64,000 nt of DNA from Mariniflexile sp. TRM1-10 (GTDB lineage: Bacteria > Bacteroidota > Bacteroidia > Flavobacteriales > Flavobacteriaceae). Position numbers and translations under genes: made by a program. Numbering within the stretch: position 1 is the stretch's first letter; each line of letters begins with the position of its first letter. Positions 35,787-46,111 of the stretch are shown here, one piece after another. Location: positions 1,587,501-1,651,500 of the forward strand of contig NZ_CP022985.1 in assembly GCF_003425985.1 (NCBI RefSeq), written 5' to 3'. The notes beneath the pieces are model-generated. The model did no database searches, had not been told where the DNA came from, and saw only the letters and a list, made by a program, of their open reading frames with translations.

Positions 35787-36440
35787 TCAGATACGCATTT
35801 CAGGAATATCGCCTTCAATAATTAAAGTACCTTCGGTGGCATTCTTTATTTCTTCAACCGAAATTCCGGGAGCACGTTCCAACAATTTAAAACCTTTATT
35901 AGTAACTTCTATAACTGCTAAATTGGTAACTATCTTTTTTACGCACCCCACACCTGTTAATGGTAAAGTGCAACGTTTTAATAATTTGGATTCGCCCGCT
36001 TTGTTGGTGTGCATCATGGCAACAATAATGTTTTCGGCACTGGCTACCAAATCCATTGCACCTCCCATTCCTTTAACCATACGCCCTGGTATTTTCCAAT
36101 TGGCTATATCGCCATTTTCGGCAACCTCCATCGCTCCTAAAATAGTTAAATCAACGTGCTTGCCTCGAATCATGGAAAAACTCATGGCAGAGTCAAAAAA
36201 ACTTGCTCCAGGCAATGTGGTAATGGTTTGTTTGCCCGCATTAATAACATCGGCGTCTTCTTCGCCTTCAAAAGGAAATGGTCCCATACCTAATACACCA
36301 TTTTCACTTTGGAACTCAACTTCAATATCGTCACGTACATAATTGGCAACCAATGTTGGAATACCAATACCTAAATTTACGTAATATCCGTTTTTTACCT
36401 CTTTTGCAATTCGTTTTGCTATACCTGTTTTGTCTAACAT
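35787..36440 (-). CDS. scoB: 3-oxoacid CoA-transferase, subunit B
   Basis: A 217-residue subunit. The catalytic Glu is in FQSENGVLGMGPFPFEGEE, the SENG motif of family I CoA-transferases. YYVNLGIGIPTLVANYV, KHVDLTILGAMEVAENGDIA and GMGGAMDLVASA fit subunit B. With subunit A it moves CoA between succinyl-CoA and acetoacetate (or similar acids). It lies 172 bases downstream of scoA on the same strand, an unusually long gap that holds a repeat. Confidence 0.93.
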   Translation of the reverse strand: MLDKTGIAKRIAKEVKNGYYVNLGIGIPTLVANYVRDDIEVEFQSENGVLGMGPFPFEGEEDADVINAGKQTITTLPGASFFDSAMSFSMIRGKHVDLTILGAMEVAENGDIANWKIPGRMVKGMGGAMDLVASAENIIVAMMHTNKAGESKLLKRCTLPLTGVGCVKKIVTNLAVIEVTNKGFKLLERAPGISVEEIKNATEGTLIIEGDIPEMRI

Positions 36441-36517
36441 GCCCTAATTTGTTAATGTGTTGATTTGAAAATTGGTCAATTATGCTTTTTTACTTGATGA
36501 TATGATTTTAGACCATT

Positions 36518-36591
36518 GTTGTCATTTAGTCTTTTTCTATATTCTTTTTTCTTTTAGCAAAGCGGTCTTGAATCTTTAATCGGACACTAAT
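36518..36591. repeat. ~70-bp direct repeat, copy 2
   Basis: Second copy of the element at 35693-35760, here between scoA and scoB. The two copies flank scoB, so recombination between them would delete that gene. Confidence 0.75.
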
Positions 36592-36612
36592 ATTATATAA
36601 TTATTAAATTGA

Positions 36613-37314
36613 TTAATCTTTTTTTCTCACGGTTCGTTGTTCAATTCGTTTTTCATATACTTCGCCTTGGAAAATTCGCTGTACAAAAATGCCTGGGATG
36701 TGAATTTGGTTGGGATCTAAACTTCCTAAAGGCACCAATTCTTCAACCTCAGCAACCGTAATTTTAGCAGCGCCACACATAACGGGATTAAAATTTCTTG
36801 CCGTTCCTTTAAAAATTAAATTGCCTGCTGCATCTCCTTTCCACGCTTTTACAAAAGAAAAATCTGCTTTAAAAGCGTGTTCTAATACATACATTTTGTT
36901 ATCAAATTCTCGGGTTTCTTTGCCTTCTGCGACTTCAGTTCCGTAACCTGCAGGGGTATAAATGGCTGGGAAACCTGCCTGTGCTGCTCGACAACGCTCA
37001 GCTAGAGTGCCTTGTGGAATAAGCTCCACATCCAATTCACCCGAAAGCATTTGACGCTCAAATTCATCATTTTCACCCACATAAGACGATATCATTTTTT
37101 TTATTTGATGCTTTTGAAGCAGTAAACCTAGGCCAAAGTCATCAACTCCAGCATTATTAGAAATACATGTTAAGCCTTTTACTCCTAATTTTACTAATTG
37201 GGCAATGGCATTTTCAGGAATACCACTAAGTCCAAAACCACCAAGCATAAAGGTCATATTGTCTGAAACACCTTTAAGGGCTGCTTCAACATTGGCAACT
37301 TTTTTATTAATCAT
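36613..37314 (-). CDS. scoA: 3-oxoacid CoA-transferase, subunit A
   Basis: A 233-residue subunit. [20 protein letters not shown] is the CoA-binding glycine loop of subunit A, and [40 protein letters not shown] and LNFKGTAR-like [19 protein letters not shown] match the family. It forms a heteromer with ScoB for ketone-body or beta-oxidation use; the enoyl-CoA hydratase at 8163 could act in the same metabolism. First gene of the pair. Confidence 0.93.
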   Translation of the reverse strand: MINKKVANVEAALKGVSDNMTFMLGGFGLSGIPENAIAQLVKLGVKGLTCISNNAGVDDFGLGLLLQKHQIKKMISSYVGENDEFERQMLSGELDVELIPQGTLAERCRAAQAGFPAIYTPAGYGTEVAEGKETREFDNKMYVLEHAFKADFSFVKAWKGDAAGNLIFKGTARNFNPVMCGAAKITVAEVEELVPLGSLDPNQIHIPGIFVQRIFQGEVYEKRIEQRTVRKKD

Positions 37315-37588
37315 TCTTATATCATTTTTTGCTTTTTAAAAATACGAAATAAAAAAACCATTCTAAAAGAATGGCTTTTGATTTTTCTGGTTGCAAATTA
37401 TCCTTGGTTTTAAATGATTCAAAATCTGAAACTTAAATCCTATTTCAAAAGTTTTTCTTAGATAAGATGGAGAGCAAAATGAATTACGACTAAGGTTTTT
37501 CCTTATAAATTTCAAGGTTTTACCTTAGCAAACATGTAAATAATTTTATATAACTTTATCCACCAACAAACCAATCAATTAAGTTCCC

Positions 37589-37870
37589 ATGATGACACGT
37601 TTATTATTTCTTGGATTTTTTATAATCTGTATTAACCTTTCTTTTGGACAAGAACTCCCCCAAATCATCCCGCCTTCGCCAAATGCGGCATCTTTGGCAC
37701 AATATGCTGATGTACCCATAAGTCACTATACAGGCGTACCTAACATATCTATTCCATTGTACGAAATAAAATCTGGAAATCTTACTTTGCCAATTAACAT
37801 GTCTTATCAATCAACAACTTTAAGAATGTCCCAAGACACCGTTGGGTAGCTTTAGGTCTACCATCCACAT
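37589..37870 (+). pseudogene. Truncated 5' end of an Rhs/YD gene
   Basis: 86 codons: a signal peptide (LLFLGFFIICINLSFGQ) then LPQIIPPSPNAASLAQYADV and GVPNISIPLYEIKSGNLTLP, parallel to the start of the full-length gene at 37934. The frame ends at 37849, but the +2 frame over the junction reads RWVALGL, the counterpart of SWVGLGW in the intact gene, so a frameshift has broken it. Homology stops about 20 bases later. A remnant of a second copy of the Rhs upstream gene. Confidence 0.75.
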
Positions 37871-37933
37871 AATTTAAACCACAAATAGTTGCCAATCCCA
37901 TTGAACAACGCACAAACCACATAATCAATTAAA

Positions 37934-40900
37934 ATGAAGAGAATTAAACTTTTGACCATTTTTTTAGTAATCGCAATTGTTGGGCAGTATGTAGAAGCCC
38001 AAGGGGATTATTTGCAGACCAAAATCATCCCTCCATCACCCACGGCAGCGGCACTCGGAGCCTATGGAGATATTCCCATAGGTTATTATACTGGCACCCC
38101 CAATATTTCCATTCCGTTATTTGAAATCAATACAGGAAGCTATTCCTTGCCAATAAGCCTTTCATATAACGCTTCATCAGTTCGTGTCGCTGAGGACGCA
38201 AGTTGGGTAGGGCTTGGATGGTCATTAAATGCAGGAGGCGTTATTACACGCTCAATAAGAGGGCTCGATGATTTGAACTCTTATAAAGGATATTATTATT
38301 TGCCGGCACTGCCCCTTAACGACGTCGAAAATTACTATGGTGGAAATTGGAACCATATAATTGATTTTGAAAGATATGCAACTGATTTAAGCTATAGACA
38401 ATATGTTGAAACCAATTTAGAAAGTTTTGACCCTACCGATTCAAATTTCTTTATGGAAGTTAACTTAGGACTGGTTGATGCGGAACCAGACATTTACTAT
38501 TATAATTTTGCGGGCTATACCGGAAGTTTTGTAATGGGCAAGTTGGCGGATGGTTCTCCAATTATCATGCCCGAAAAGAACAACCTTAAATTTGAATACA
38601 TACCGGTAGGCAGTGTGAGTTTAGGAAAATGGAAGGTTACGGCCCCAGATGGCACTATTTTTTACTTCAACACGACAGAGCTGACCGAGGGGTATGTATC
38701 CCATACAGACTTACCGGAGAGTGACCTTAAAGGGCTTACTAAATTTCAAAATACATATAACGATCTTTCAGTCTCTTCCTGGTACCTTGATAAGATAGAG
38801 CCTGTAAAAGGCAGTGGCATTGAATTCAACTATGCTTCCAATAGTAAAAGTTTGGGGCTTGTAAACAGACAACAGACAAGGTATGACCGTATACCAACGA
38901 GTGACAATGATCCGGCATTACTTAATTATTTTGATTTGTCACGTCAGGTCATATATCACCAGAATTTGAGTTCCATAGAGTTTGAAAATGGCAAGATTAC
39001 GTTTCTTACAGGTACAAGAAATGATATTCAAGGGCTTTGGAGCACCAACCTCCCACAAAAATTAGAATCTATACAGGTTTATAATAAAAAAAACCAACTG
39101 TTAAAGGCATTTGAACTAGGACATGACTATTTTAACAGTGTAGCAACTAATGGTATCAACACATATGCAAGCCTAAGGCTTAAACTGAACTCCGTCACGG
39201 AATACGGAAAGTCCGGTTATCCTTTTTATAAATCGGATCCCTATATATTTACTTATTACAATCCAAATGGGTTGCCCACTAAATATTCCAGAAAAGTAGA
39301 CTCATGGGGTTATTATAATCCAGGGATTCCAGATGTATATATTGAAAATGAAACTTATCCGACTCAACTACCTGCAGTAAATACTTCGGGAAGATCTTTT
39401 GTAGGGGTTGATCGAAAAGCAGACGAAACCGGAAAGTATTCGCGCAGCGGGATGCTAGAGACCATTACCTATCCGACCAAGGGATCTACCAAATTTATTT
39501 ATGAGCCCAATAGAAGGGCCATCAGTCCACCTGATAGTTATACCGTTAATAACACTATTGGATATGCATTTTCTGATGATCAGGGCGAAAAACAGTTAAC
39601 GGATCCCTTTACTTTGTCCAGCACAACGACCGTAAAGTTCCATCTATATACCCTGGCAACTTATGGTTCACCCATACCGGAAACCCAAATCCTAGGCTAT
39701 ATCAAAAACAGCAGTAACCAAATATTAGGGTCTTTTACCACATCAAGTCCAGATGCGACCCTGTCTTTAGCTTCTGGATCCTATTATGTAGAAGTAGACC
39801 TGGGAAACCTTAATGATGGGGACTATGATGTCCAATTATATGCATACACGGAAAGCACGGAATATAGGGATTATGAAATTGTAGGTGGAAACCGTATAAA
39901 AGAGATCAAGAATTATGATACAGACGGACAGGAAGTGGCCTATAAAAAATTCATTTATACCGAAAACGGTTACGAAAGTGGTGCCGCAACGGGATTTGGC
40001 GGGGGCTTTACCAAACAACATGAGACACGAGGTGTTTATTTTCATGAGGATGATCCGTTTACGTCCGGGCAACAGTTCCCTTCATTTTGGGGTGATTATT
40101 TATATGTCCCCTATTCTACGACCAGTGAACTGTACCTAGTTAGAAAATCCAATCCTATATATACATTGGGATTAGGAGGGCAATCGGGAAGTATAGGCTA
40201 TAAAAATGTGTATGTTTTGGAAGGCGGTGATGGTTCCGGCGGATTGACCAAGTACAGTTATTATTCGTCTTCGATATCATCTCCTATTAATCCCTTTTAT
40301 TTCTACATCCCTGGATTGCCAATTTATCGGGATCCTATTATTGGGAAATTAAAATCTGTCGAGTTTTTAAATAGTGACAGGCAGTTCTTAAAACGTGAGG
40401 AATATGTTTATCAAGAAGTAGAAAGTGAGCGGGATATCGTTAAGGGGCTTAAAATTTTCTCAGACCGTGGTTCATATCCTGGGCTACATCTGCATCAGGA
40501 CTACGAAAGTATAAAATTTTATGATAATGTTTCCAAATGGTATGTTTTGGGCTCCAAGATAGTCACCGAAGATTTAGGCGGAGATAATATAGTTACCGTA
40601 CAGAATTATGACTATGAGAACCCCGACCATTTCCAATTGACAAAAACAGGGATTCTGGACAGTAAAGGAGATAATATTGAATCCAAGACCATTTACCCAA
40701 GCGATATCCCCGATAAATTTTCTTTACAGGGAGGAACTTTGACAGATCTGGAATTTGGAGCGGTACAGGACTTAATTTCCCAAAATAGGATAGTGCCCAT
40801 ACAGACTGAGAGCTATAAGAATTCGGTTTTATTATCAAGGCAGCGTACTTTATATAAAGATTGGGGCAGTGGATTGGTCTTGCCCAAGGAAGTCCAAACA

Positions 40901-41350
40901 TCCAAGGGGACCGGCACTTTGAAGACCCAAGTCGTTTTTCACAAATATGATGGTTATGGCAATTTGCAGGAAATATCGAAGGTTAATGGCCCCCATACAG
41001 TATACATATGGGGATATAATGGACAGTACCCTATAGCGAAAATAGAAAACGTGGCCTCATATGGCAGTATTTCCAGTTCGTTGATAGATGCCGTGGTAAC
41101 AGCCTCCAATAGTGATTATTCAGAGAGCTCGGAAAACAGTCTGCGGACAGCATTAGAAAACCTAAGAAATTCATTGCCGGATGCCATGGTAACAACCTAC
41201 ACCTATGATCCATTGGTGGGAGTGACCAGCATATGCGATTCCAAGGGAGTAAAAAGCAGTTATGCTTACGATAATTTCAACCGACTCCGTTTTGTCAAAG
41301 ATGAAACGAACAAGCTGCTACAGGAAAACAGATACCATTATAAAAACTAA
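37934..41350 (+). CDS. Large secreted YD/Rhs-type protein, upstream partner of the Rhs toxin
   Basis: A 1138-residue protein. The signal peptide is LLTIFLVIAIVGQYVEAQ (~5-22). The start IIPPSPTAAALGAYGDIPIG and VGLGWSLNAGGVITRSIRGL are the typical N-terminal domain of Bacteroidota YD proteins. Late YD-like repeats include YDGYGNLQEISKVNGPHTVY and YDPLVGVTSICDSKG...YAYDNFNRLRFVKDE. It has no toxin tip. It ends 15 bases before the Rhs toxin gene. Together they look like one shell split over two polypeptides, comparable in layout (not shown by homology here) to TcB/TcC. Exported; exact role inferred. Confidence 0.85.
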   Translation: MKRIKLLTIFLVIAIVGQYVEAQGDYLQTKIIPPSPTAAALGAYGDIPIGYYTGTPNISIPLFEINTGSYSLPISLSYNASSVRVAEDASWVGLGWSLNAGGVITRSIRGLDDLNSYKGYYYLPALPLNDVENYYGGNWNHIIDFERYATDLSYRQYVETNLESFDPTDSNFFMEVNLGLVDAEPDIYYYNFAGYTGSFVMGKLADGSPIIMPEKNNLKFEYIPVGSVSLGKWKVTAPDGTIFYFNTTELTEGYVSHTDLPESDLKGLTKFQNTYNDLSVSSWYLDKIEPVKGSGIEFNYASNSKSLGLVNRQQTRYDRIPTSDNDPALLNYFDLSRQVIYHQNLSSIEFENGKITFLTGTRNDIQGLWSTNLPQKLESIQVYNKKNQLLKAFELGHDYFNSVATNGINTYASLRLKLNSVTEYGKSGYPFYKSDPYIFTYYNPNGLPTKYSRKVDSWGYYNPGIPDVYIENETYPTQLPAVNTSGRSFVGVDRKADETGKYSRSGMLETITYPTKGSTKFIYEPNRRAISPPDSYTVNNTIGYAFSDDQGEKQLTDPFTLSSTTTVKFHLYTLATYGSPIPETQILGYIKNSSNQILGSFTTSSPDATLSLASGSYYVEVDLGNLNDGDYDVQLYAYTESTEYRDYEIVGGNRIKEIKNYDTDGQEVAYKKFIYTENGYESGAATGFGGGFTKQHETRGVYFHEDDPFTSGQQFPSFWGDYLYVPYSTTSELYLVRKSNPIYTLGLGGQSGSIGYKNVYVLEGGDGSGGLTKYSYYSSSISSPINPFYFYIPGLPIYRDPIIGKLKSVEFLNSDRQFLKREEYVYQEVESERDIVKGLKIFSDRGSYPGLHLHQDYESIKFYDNVSKWYVLGSKIVTEDLGGDNIVTVQNYDYENPDHFQLTKTGILDSKGDNIESKTIYPSDIPDKFSLQGGTLTDLEFGAVQDLISQNRIVPIQTESYKNSVLLSRQRTLYKDWGSGLVLPKEVQTSKGTGTLKTQVVFHKYDGYGNLQEISKVNGPHTVYIWGYNGQYPIAKIENVASYGSISSSLIDAVVTASNSDYSESSENSLRTALENLRNSLPDAMVTTYTYDPLVGVTSICDSKGVKSSYAYDNFNRLRFVKDETNKLLQENRYHYKN

Positions 41351-41365
41351 AAATATTTTCATAGG

Positions 41366-44300
41366 ATGAAGTTCATAATAAATTATACCCAAGGTTTTGC
41401 ATTGCTGCTTTTTAGTATCTGGCAGATGAATGCCCAAACGATCACACCTCCAGCAGAAGTGTATATGGGAGAACCGGCCCGTTTCACATTTTCGGATCCC
41501 ACCAATACGTATTTCCCGGATGGATGGGAATGTCCTGATTGCGAATTGCTATTGGACGAGAGCCAAGCACGTCTTGCCTATATGGATGCTAAATGGGACA
41601 CCCCAGGTACACACATTATAGAAATTATTTATACATATTATGATGAGTATTATGGATATTGGGACAATGATTATGTGACATTATATGTGAATGTATTATA
41701 TGTACCTGCACCTACACCTCCTAAACCTATAGTACAGAGTAACACAAATGGCGTGGTAACACTGGCTTGGGCATTAGGCAAAACACCCCCTGCCGATGTT
41801 ACTTGGTACTGGCAAAGCACCAGTAATGGAACGAGTACTGCAAACTCCAACAGTACCATAGGTTTAACAAGTGACGGTACCTACTATTTAAGGGCATATA
41901 ACGCCACAACTACCGACTGGAGCGATGAATCCAGCAGTATCTCCTTTACGGTAGCGCCACCGCCTACTTGGTATTACGATTCCGATGGAGATGGGTTTGG
42001 AGATTCTTCATCAACAATATCAAGTTGGACACAACCAACCAATTATGTGAACAACAACCTGGATTTTTGTCCCAATGACATAGGTATTTACAATGGGTGT
42101 CCTACCGAAAACAATGAAAACTATATTCATACCATTACTTACAATGAGCCTTATTCGGAAAGCTCGAACTTAAATGCTGTTCCCGTTACACATAAAATAG
42201 AATCCATAAATTATTATGACGGTTTGGGTAGGCCCAAGCAAAATATTGGTATACGTGCAGGTGGTAACAGCGAGGATATTATAACACATATAGGGTATGA
42301 TGCTTACGGTAGACAGGACAAAGAGTATCTTCCATATGCTTTGGCAAGTGGTGGTGGAATATATAGATCTGACGCTTTGGCGGTCACAAAAGACTATTAC
42401 GGTACCGCTAAGTATGAAGAGGATTTTCTTGGAATGACCACTTCAAATATTAATCCCTATTCAGAAAAAAATCTGGAAGCTTCACCCTTAAGTAGGATAC
42501 TGGAACAAGGTGCCCCGGGAGCCGATTGGGCGGTAGATAAAAACAGCGATAGTGACAAAACCATAAAGTTTGAACTCGCCACGAATTCCGGTACCGAGGT
42601 TAAAAAATATGAAGTGGCACTGACGGCCTCGACTACAAACAATGTCATAACGTACATCCCAACCTTAACCTTGGACACATCCAGTAGCAATAATTATGGT
42701 CACTATACCGAACATGGGCTTTATAAAACGGTTACCAAGGACGAAAACTGGACGAGTGGTACAGCGCATACCGCCGAAGAATTTAAGGACAAGCAAGGAC
42801 GGGTCATTTTAAAACGTACTTATGGTGCCAGTGACATCAATATGGATGGGGACACATTGGATGCAGGTGAATCGAATGCCCCGCATGACACCTATTATGT
42901 GTACGACGATTATGGTAACTTAACCTTTGTTTTACCCCCTAAGGCAGAACCCAATACAGCGTTACCTGACGCTGCAAAATTAACGGGATTATGTTATCAA
43001 TATAGGTACGATGATAAAAACAGGTTGGTAGAAAAGAAAATACCGGGTAAAGATTGGGAATATATTGTTTATGATAATTTGGACCAACCTATCTTGACCC
43101 AAGATGGGAACCTACGTATGCTGTCACCAAATAAATGGCTATTTACGAAATACGATGCCTTTGGCAGGGTGGCCTATACCGGAGAAATGTCCAGGAACAT
43201 TTCGCGGCCCAGTTTGCAGGCGGAAGTAAACTGGACACCTTCCCAATATGTGGTCAAACAAACGTCACCGACGACCATAGACGGTACAACGATCTATTAT
43301 AATAACCTAGCCTATCCTACTGGATATATCACAGACATTCTGACCATTAACTATTATGACAACTATACGTTCGATAAGGATGCATCATTAAACTTACCGT
43401 CTACCTCTGGAGGCCAAGCTATCATTAATTACAATAATGCGAGTGCCACACAGAAACTCACCAAAGGATTGCCAACGGGCAGCAAAGTCAGGGTGTCCAA
43501 TCAATGGATTACCACGATTATTGGCTACGACAGTAAAGGACGTGTCATCTATACAGCAAGCGATAATGATTATTTGAGTACCCTGGATGTGGCACGGAAC
43601 ACCTTGGATTTTACGGGGAAGGTGAAAAAAACGGAAACTCTGCACGAAAGGGATATTGAACCTGTTTTGGTTTCCGTTATAACAGAGGATGTCTTTACCT
43701 ATGACCACATGGGCAGGTTAAAAAAGCAGACCCAGGAACTCAACAATACCAATGTATTGGAAGTCATAGTGGAGAACACCTATGATGATCTGGGGCAATT
43801 GTCAAGTAAAGGCGTTGGTGGTAAGTCCACCCAGGGCAGGCTTCAAACCATCAATTATAAATATAATGTGCGCGGATGGTTAAAACAGATTAACGATACC
43901 AAAAATTTGGGCAACGACCTATTCGGTTTCACTGTTAATTATAACGCGGCCACCCATGGGGGAACACCATTGTACAATGGAAACATTTCGGAGACCGAAT
44001 GGCGAACGGCCAATGAGGACAGCAGTATAAAATGGTACAAGTTTGATTATGATGGTTTAAACCGTTTAAAGAGTGCCATCGACAATATCAACCTGTTCAA
44101 CTTAAGTGCCATAACCTACGATAAGAACGGGAACATCACCAAATTGAACAGAAGAGGGATAAAATACTCTTATGGAACCGTTGGCGGTGATGAATACTAT
44201 GGAGATATAGATCTTTTGACCTATACCTACCTGCCTAATAGCAATCGACTTGACAAAGTGCAGGATAATGCCTATAGTACCATCGGATTTAGGGATGGGG

Positions 44301-46111
44301 CAAATGCATCCCTGGAATATATCTATGATTCGAATGGCAATATGATATTGGATGCTAACAAGGGGATCACGGCCATTAGTTACAACCATTTAAACCTGCC
44401 TACGAGCATTTCGATAAACGGTAGTGGGGGAACGGGGACAATTTCTTATATTTACGATGCAAATGGCATAAAACAAAAAAAATTGGCAAACACAAGTACC
44501 ACTTATGCTGGCAATTATGTTTATGAACCCTACGGACCTGCGGATGATTTAAAGTTCTTTAGCCATCCTGAAGGTTATGTGGATGTTGATGGAGGTTACA
44601 AATATGTATACCAGTATAAGGACCACTTAGGGAATATTAGGTTGAGCTATCAGGATACAGGAAATTATGAGGAGGTATACGACAGCGATTTTGGAAGTGG
44701 TCTTGATGGATGGGAAGAGAAATACTGCGTAAACTCAATAGCCAATGGAAAACTGAGAGCAGATTTGAACAGTATCAATACATGGAAAGGCGTAAAGCAC
44801 AACTTCAGTGGATTTGCCACGACCGCAGGGGAGGTTGTTAATGTAAAGATAACTTTCGACAAAGGCAACACGCAATCTGATGTACGTGTGGTTTTTCAGG
44901 AAATAGGATCCAATGGGTATGGCTCATTTAACATTAAGACAAGTGACTTGAAGACGGGGACATTCGATTTTAGCCATACCATGCAGTATACAGGACACAG
45001 TCTAAGGATTCTAGTAGAAACTTTTTCAGGTACGGCTTCTTATTTTACATTAGATGATGTAAGCTTAACCCAACTTGGTCTGGAAATCGTGGAGGAGAAC
45101 AACTACTACCCTTTTGGGATGAAGCATCATGGGTATAATAGTAATCCAACCTCTTCTAATATAGCACTCAAAAGGAAGTATAATGGTGTTGAATATGAGG
45201 ACGCCTTAGGGTTGAATTTATACGAAATGGATGTGAGGAGTTATGACCCTGCCATTGCTAGGTTTACAACCATGGACCCGGTGACGCATCATAGTATGTC
45301 GCCTTTTATGGCGTTTGATGGTAACCCTGTATACTGGGCAGACCCTAGTGGTGCTGACTCTGTAGGTGCAGATGGTTTAACCAACGACCAATGGATGGAG
45401 GTGTCTCGACCAGGAGGTGGTGGTTTTGATGCTATGAGGGAACAAAGGAATGCTAATAATGCTTATAATTTTGAGCAGAGTAGGAATGTATCAGTAACTA
45501 CTGGTCCACTCGAGTCTAGTGAAACTGATGAAGGTTGGTCTCCTTTGACTAAAGATGCACTAATTGATTATGTTTCCCAATATTTCCCTGGAAAAAATAG
45601 AGATTATGTATCTGGTAGAGCTGGAGATTTGTTTGAAGATGCATTTATTGAATTTGCAACATTGAATCCATCAATGTTCTACAATTTTCAAGCAGTTGAA
45701 GGTAGATCAACGGAATCAATTCCTGACGCTTATTCTGATATATTAAGCCAAGGAAATGCAGGACTGCTTCTTCATTACAAAGCTAATATTATAGAAGTTA
45801 AAACAAAAAATGTTACATTGACAAAACAGATAATAGGTTTTATAGATGAGCTAGCCAGACATCCTTCTGCTAGTAGACAAAGAAATAAGCCTGTTAGTAT
45901 TACTTTTGTCACATTGGCTGATAATTATATACATTCTAAAGTTATTTCGTATGCTAATAGTAGATTAGGAAAGCAGTTAGGTTTTGTCAATAAGGTTTAT
46001 CATTTTGTACCACAATATAAAATTGTAAATGGGAGTATGTCTTTAGATTTTGGAGAAAAAGCAATTTTTACAACTAATTTTCACTCAAAAAGTAAAAAAG
46101 TTAAATTATGA
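41366..46111 (+). CDS. Rhs polymorphic toxin with PD-(D/E)XK-like nuclease tip
   Basis: A 1581-residue protein. A signal peptide (FALLLFSIWQMNAQ), an Ig-like region and a calcium-type DSDGDGFGDSSS motif come first. A DUF6443-type stretch (NYYDGLGRPKQNIGIRAGG) and many YD repeats follow. Next is the Rhs core: YKDHLGNIRLSYQD, then an inserted ~135-residue jelly-roll-like domain, then YYPFGMKHHGYN and RSYDPAIARFTTMDPVTHHS up to WADPSGAD. The tip after DPSG (~250 residues) is variable. It holds GRAGDLFEDAFIEF, a lone Asp in IPDAYSD and NIIEVKTKNVTLTKQ, which fits a PD-(D/E)XK nuclease. The candidate immunity gene overlaps its stop by 4 bases. Confidence 0.85.
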   Translation: MKFIINYTQGFALLLFSIWQMNAQTITPPAEVYMGEPARFTFSDPTNTYFPDGWECPDCELLLDESQARLAYMDAKWDTPGTHIIEIIYTYYDEYYGYWDNDYVTLYVNVLYVPAPTPPKPIVQSNTNGVVTLAWALGKTPPADVTWYWQSTSNGTSTANSNSTIGLTSDGTYYLRAYNATTTDWSDESSSISFTVAPPPTWYYDSDGDGFGDSSSTISSWTQPTNYVNNNLDFCPNDIGIYNGCPTENNENYIHTITYNEPYSESSNLNAVPVTHKIESINYYDGLGRPKQNIGIRAGGNSEDIITHIGYDAYGRQDKEYLPYALASGGGIYRSDALAVTKDYYGTAKYEEDFLGMTTSNINPYSEKNLEASPLSRILEQGAPGADWAVDKNSDSDKTIKFELATNSGTEVKKYEVALTASTTNNVITYIPTLTLDTSSSNNYGHYTEHGLYKTVTKDENWTSGTAHTAEEFKDKQGRVILKRTYGASDINMDGDTLDAGESNAPHDTYYVYDDYGNLTFVLPPKAEPNTALPDAAKLTGLCYQYRYDDKNRLVEKKIPGKDWEYIVYDNLDQPILTQDGNLRMLSPNKWLFTKYDAFGRVAYTGEMSRNISRPSLQAEVNWTPSQYVVKQTSPTTIDGTTIYYNNLAYPTGYITDILTINYYDNYTFDKDASLNLPSTSGGQAIINYNNASATQKLTKGLPTGSKVRVSNQWITTIIGYDSKGRVIYTASDNDYLSTLDVARNTLDFTGKVKKTETLHERDIEPVLVSVITEDVFTYDHMGRLKKQTQELNNTNVLEVIVENTYDDLGQLSSKGVGGKSTQGRLQTINYKYNVRGWLKQINDTKNLGNDLFGFTVNYNAATHGGTPLYNGNISETEWRTANEDSSIKWYKFDYDGLNRLKSAIDNINLFNLSAITYDKNGNITKLNRRGIKYSYGTVGGDEYYGDIDLLTYTYLPNSNRLDKVQDNAYSTIGFRDGANASLEYIYDSNGNMILDANKGITAISYNHLNLPTSISINGSGGTGTISYIYDANGIKQKKLANTSTTYAGNYVYEPYGPADDLKFFSHPEGYVDVDGGYKYVYQYKDHLGNIRLSYQDTGNYEEVYDSDFGSGLDGWEEKYCVNSIANGKLRADLNSINTWKGVKHNFSGFATTAGEVVNVKITFDKGNTQSDVRVVFQEIGSNGYGSFNIKTSDLKTGTFDFSHTMQYTGHSLRILVETFSGTASYFTLDDVSLTQLGLEIVEENNYYPFGMKHHGYNSNPTSSNIALKRKYNGVEYEDALGLNLYEMDVRSYDPAIARFTTMDPVTHHSMSPFMAFDGNPVYWADPSGADSVGADGLTNDQWMEVSRPGGGGFDAMREQRNANNAYNFEQSRNVSVTTGPLESSETDEGWSPLTKDALIDYVSQYFPGKNRDYVSGRAGDLFEDAFIEFATLNPSMFYNFQAVEGRSTESIPDAYSDILSQGNAGLLLHYKANIIEVKTKNVTLTKQIIGFIDELARHPSASRQRNKPVSITFVTLADNYIHSKVISYANSRLGKQLGFVNKVYHFVPQYKIVNGSMSLDFGEKAIFTTNFHSKSKKVKL

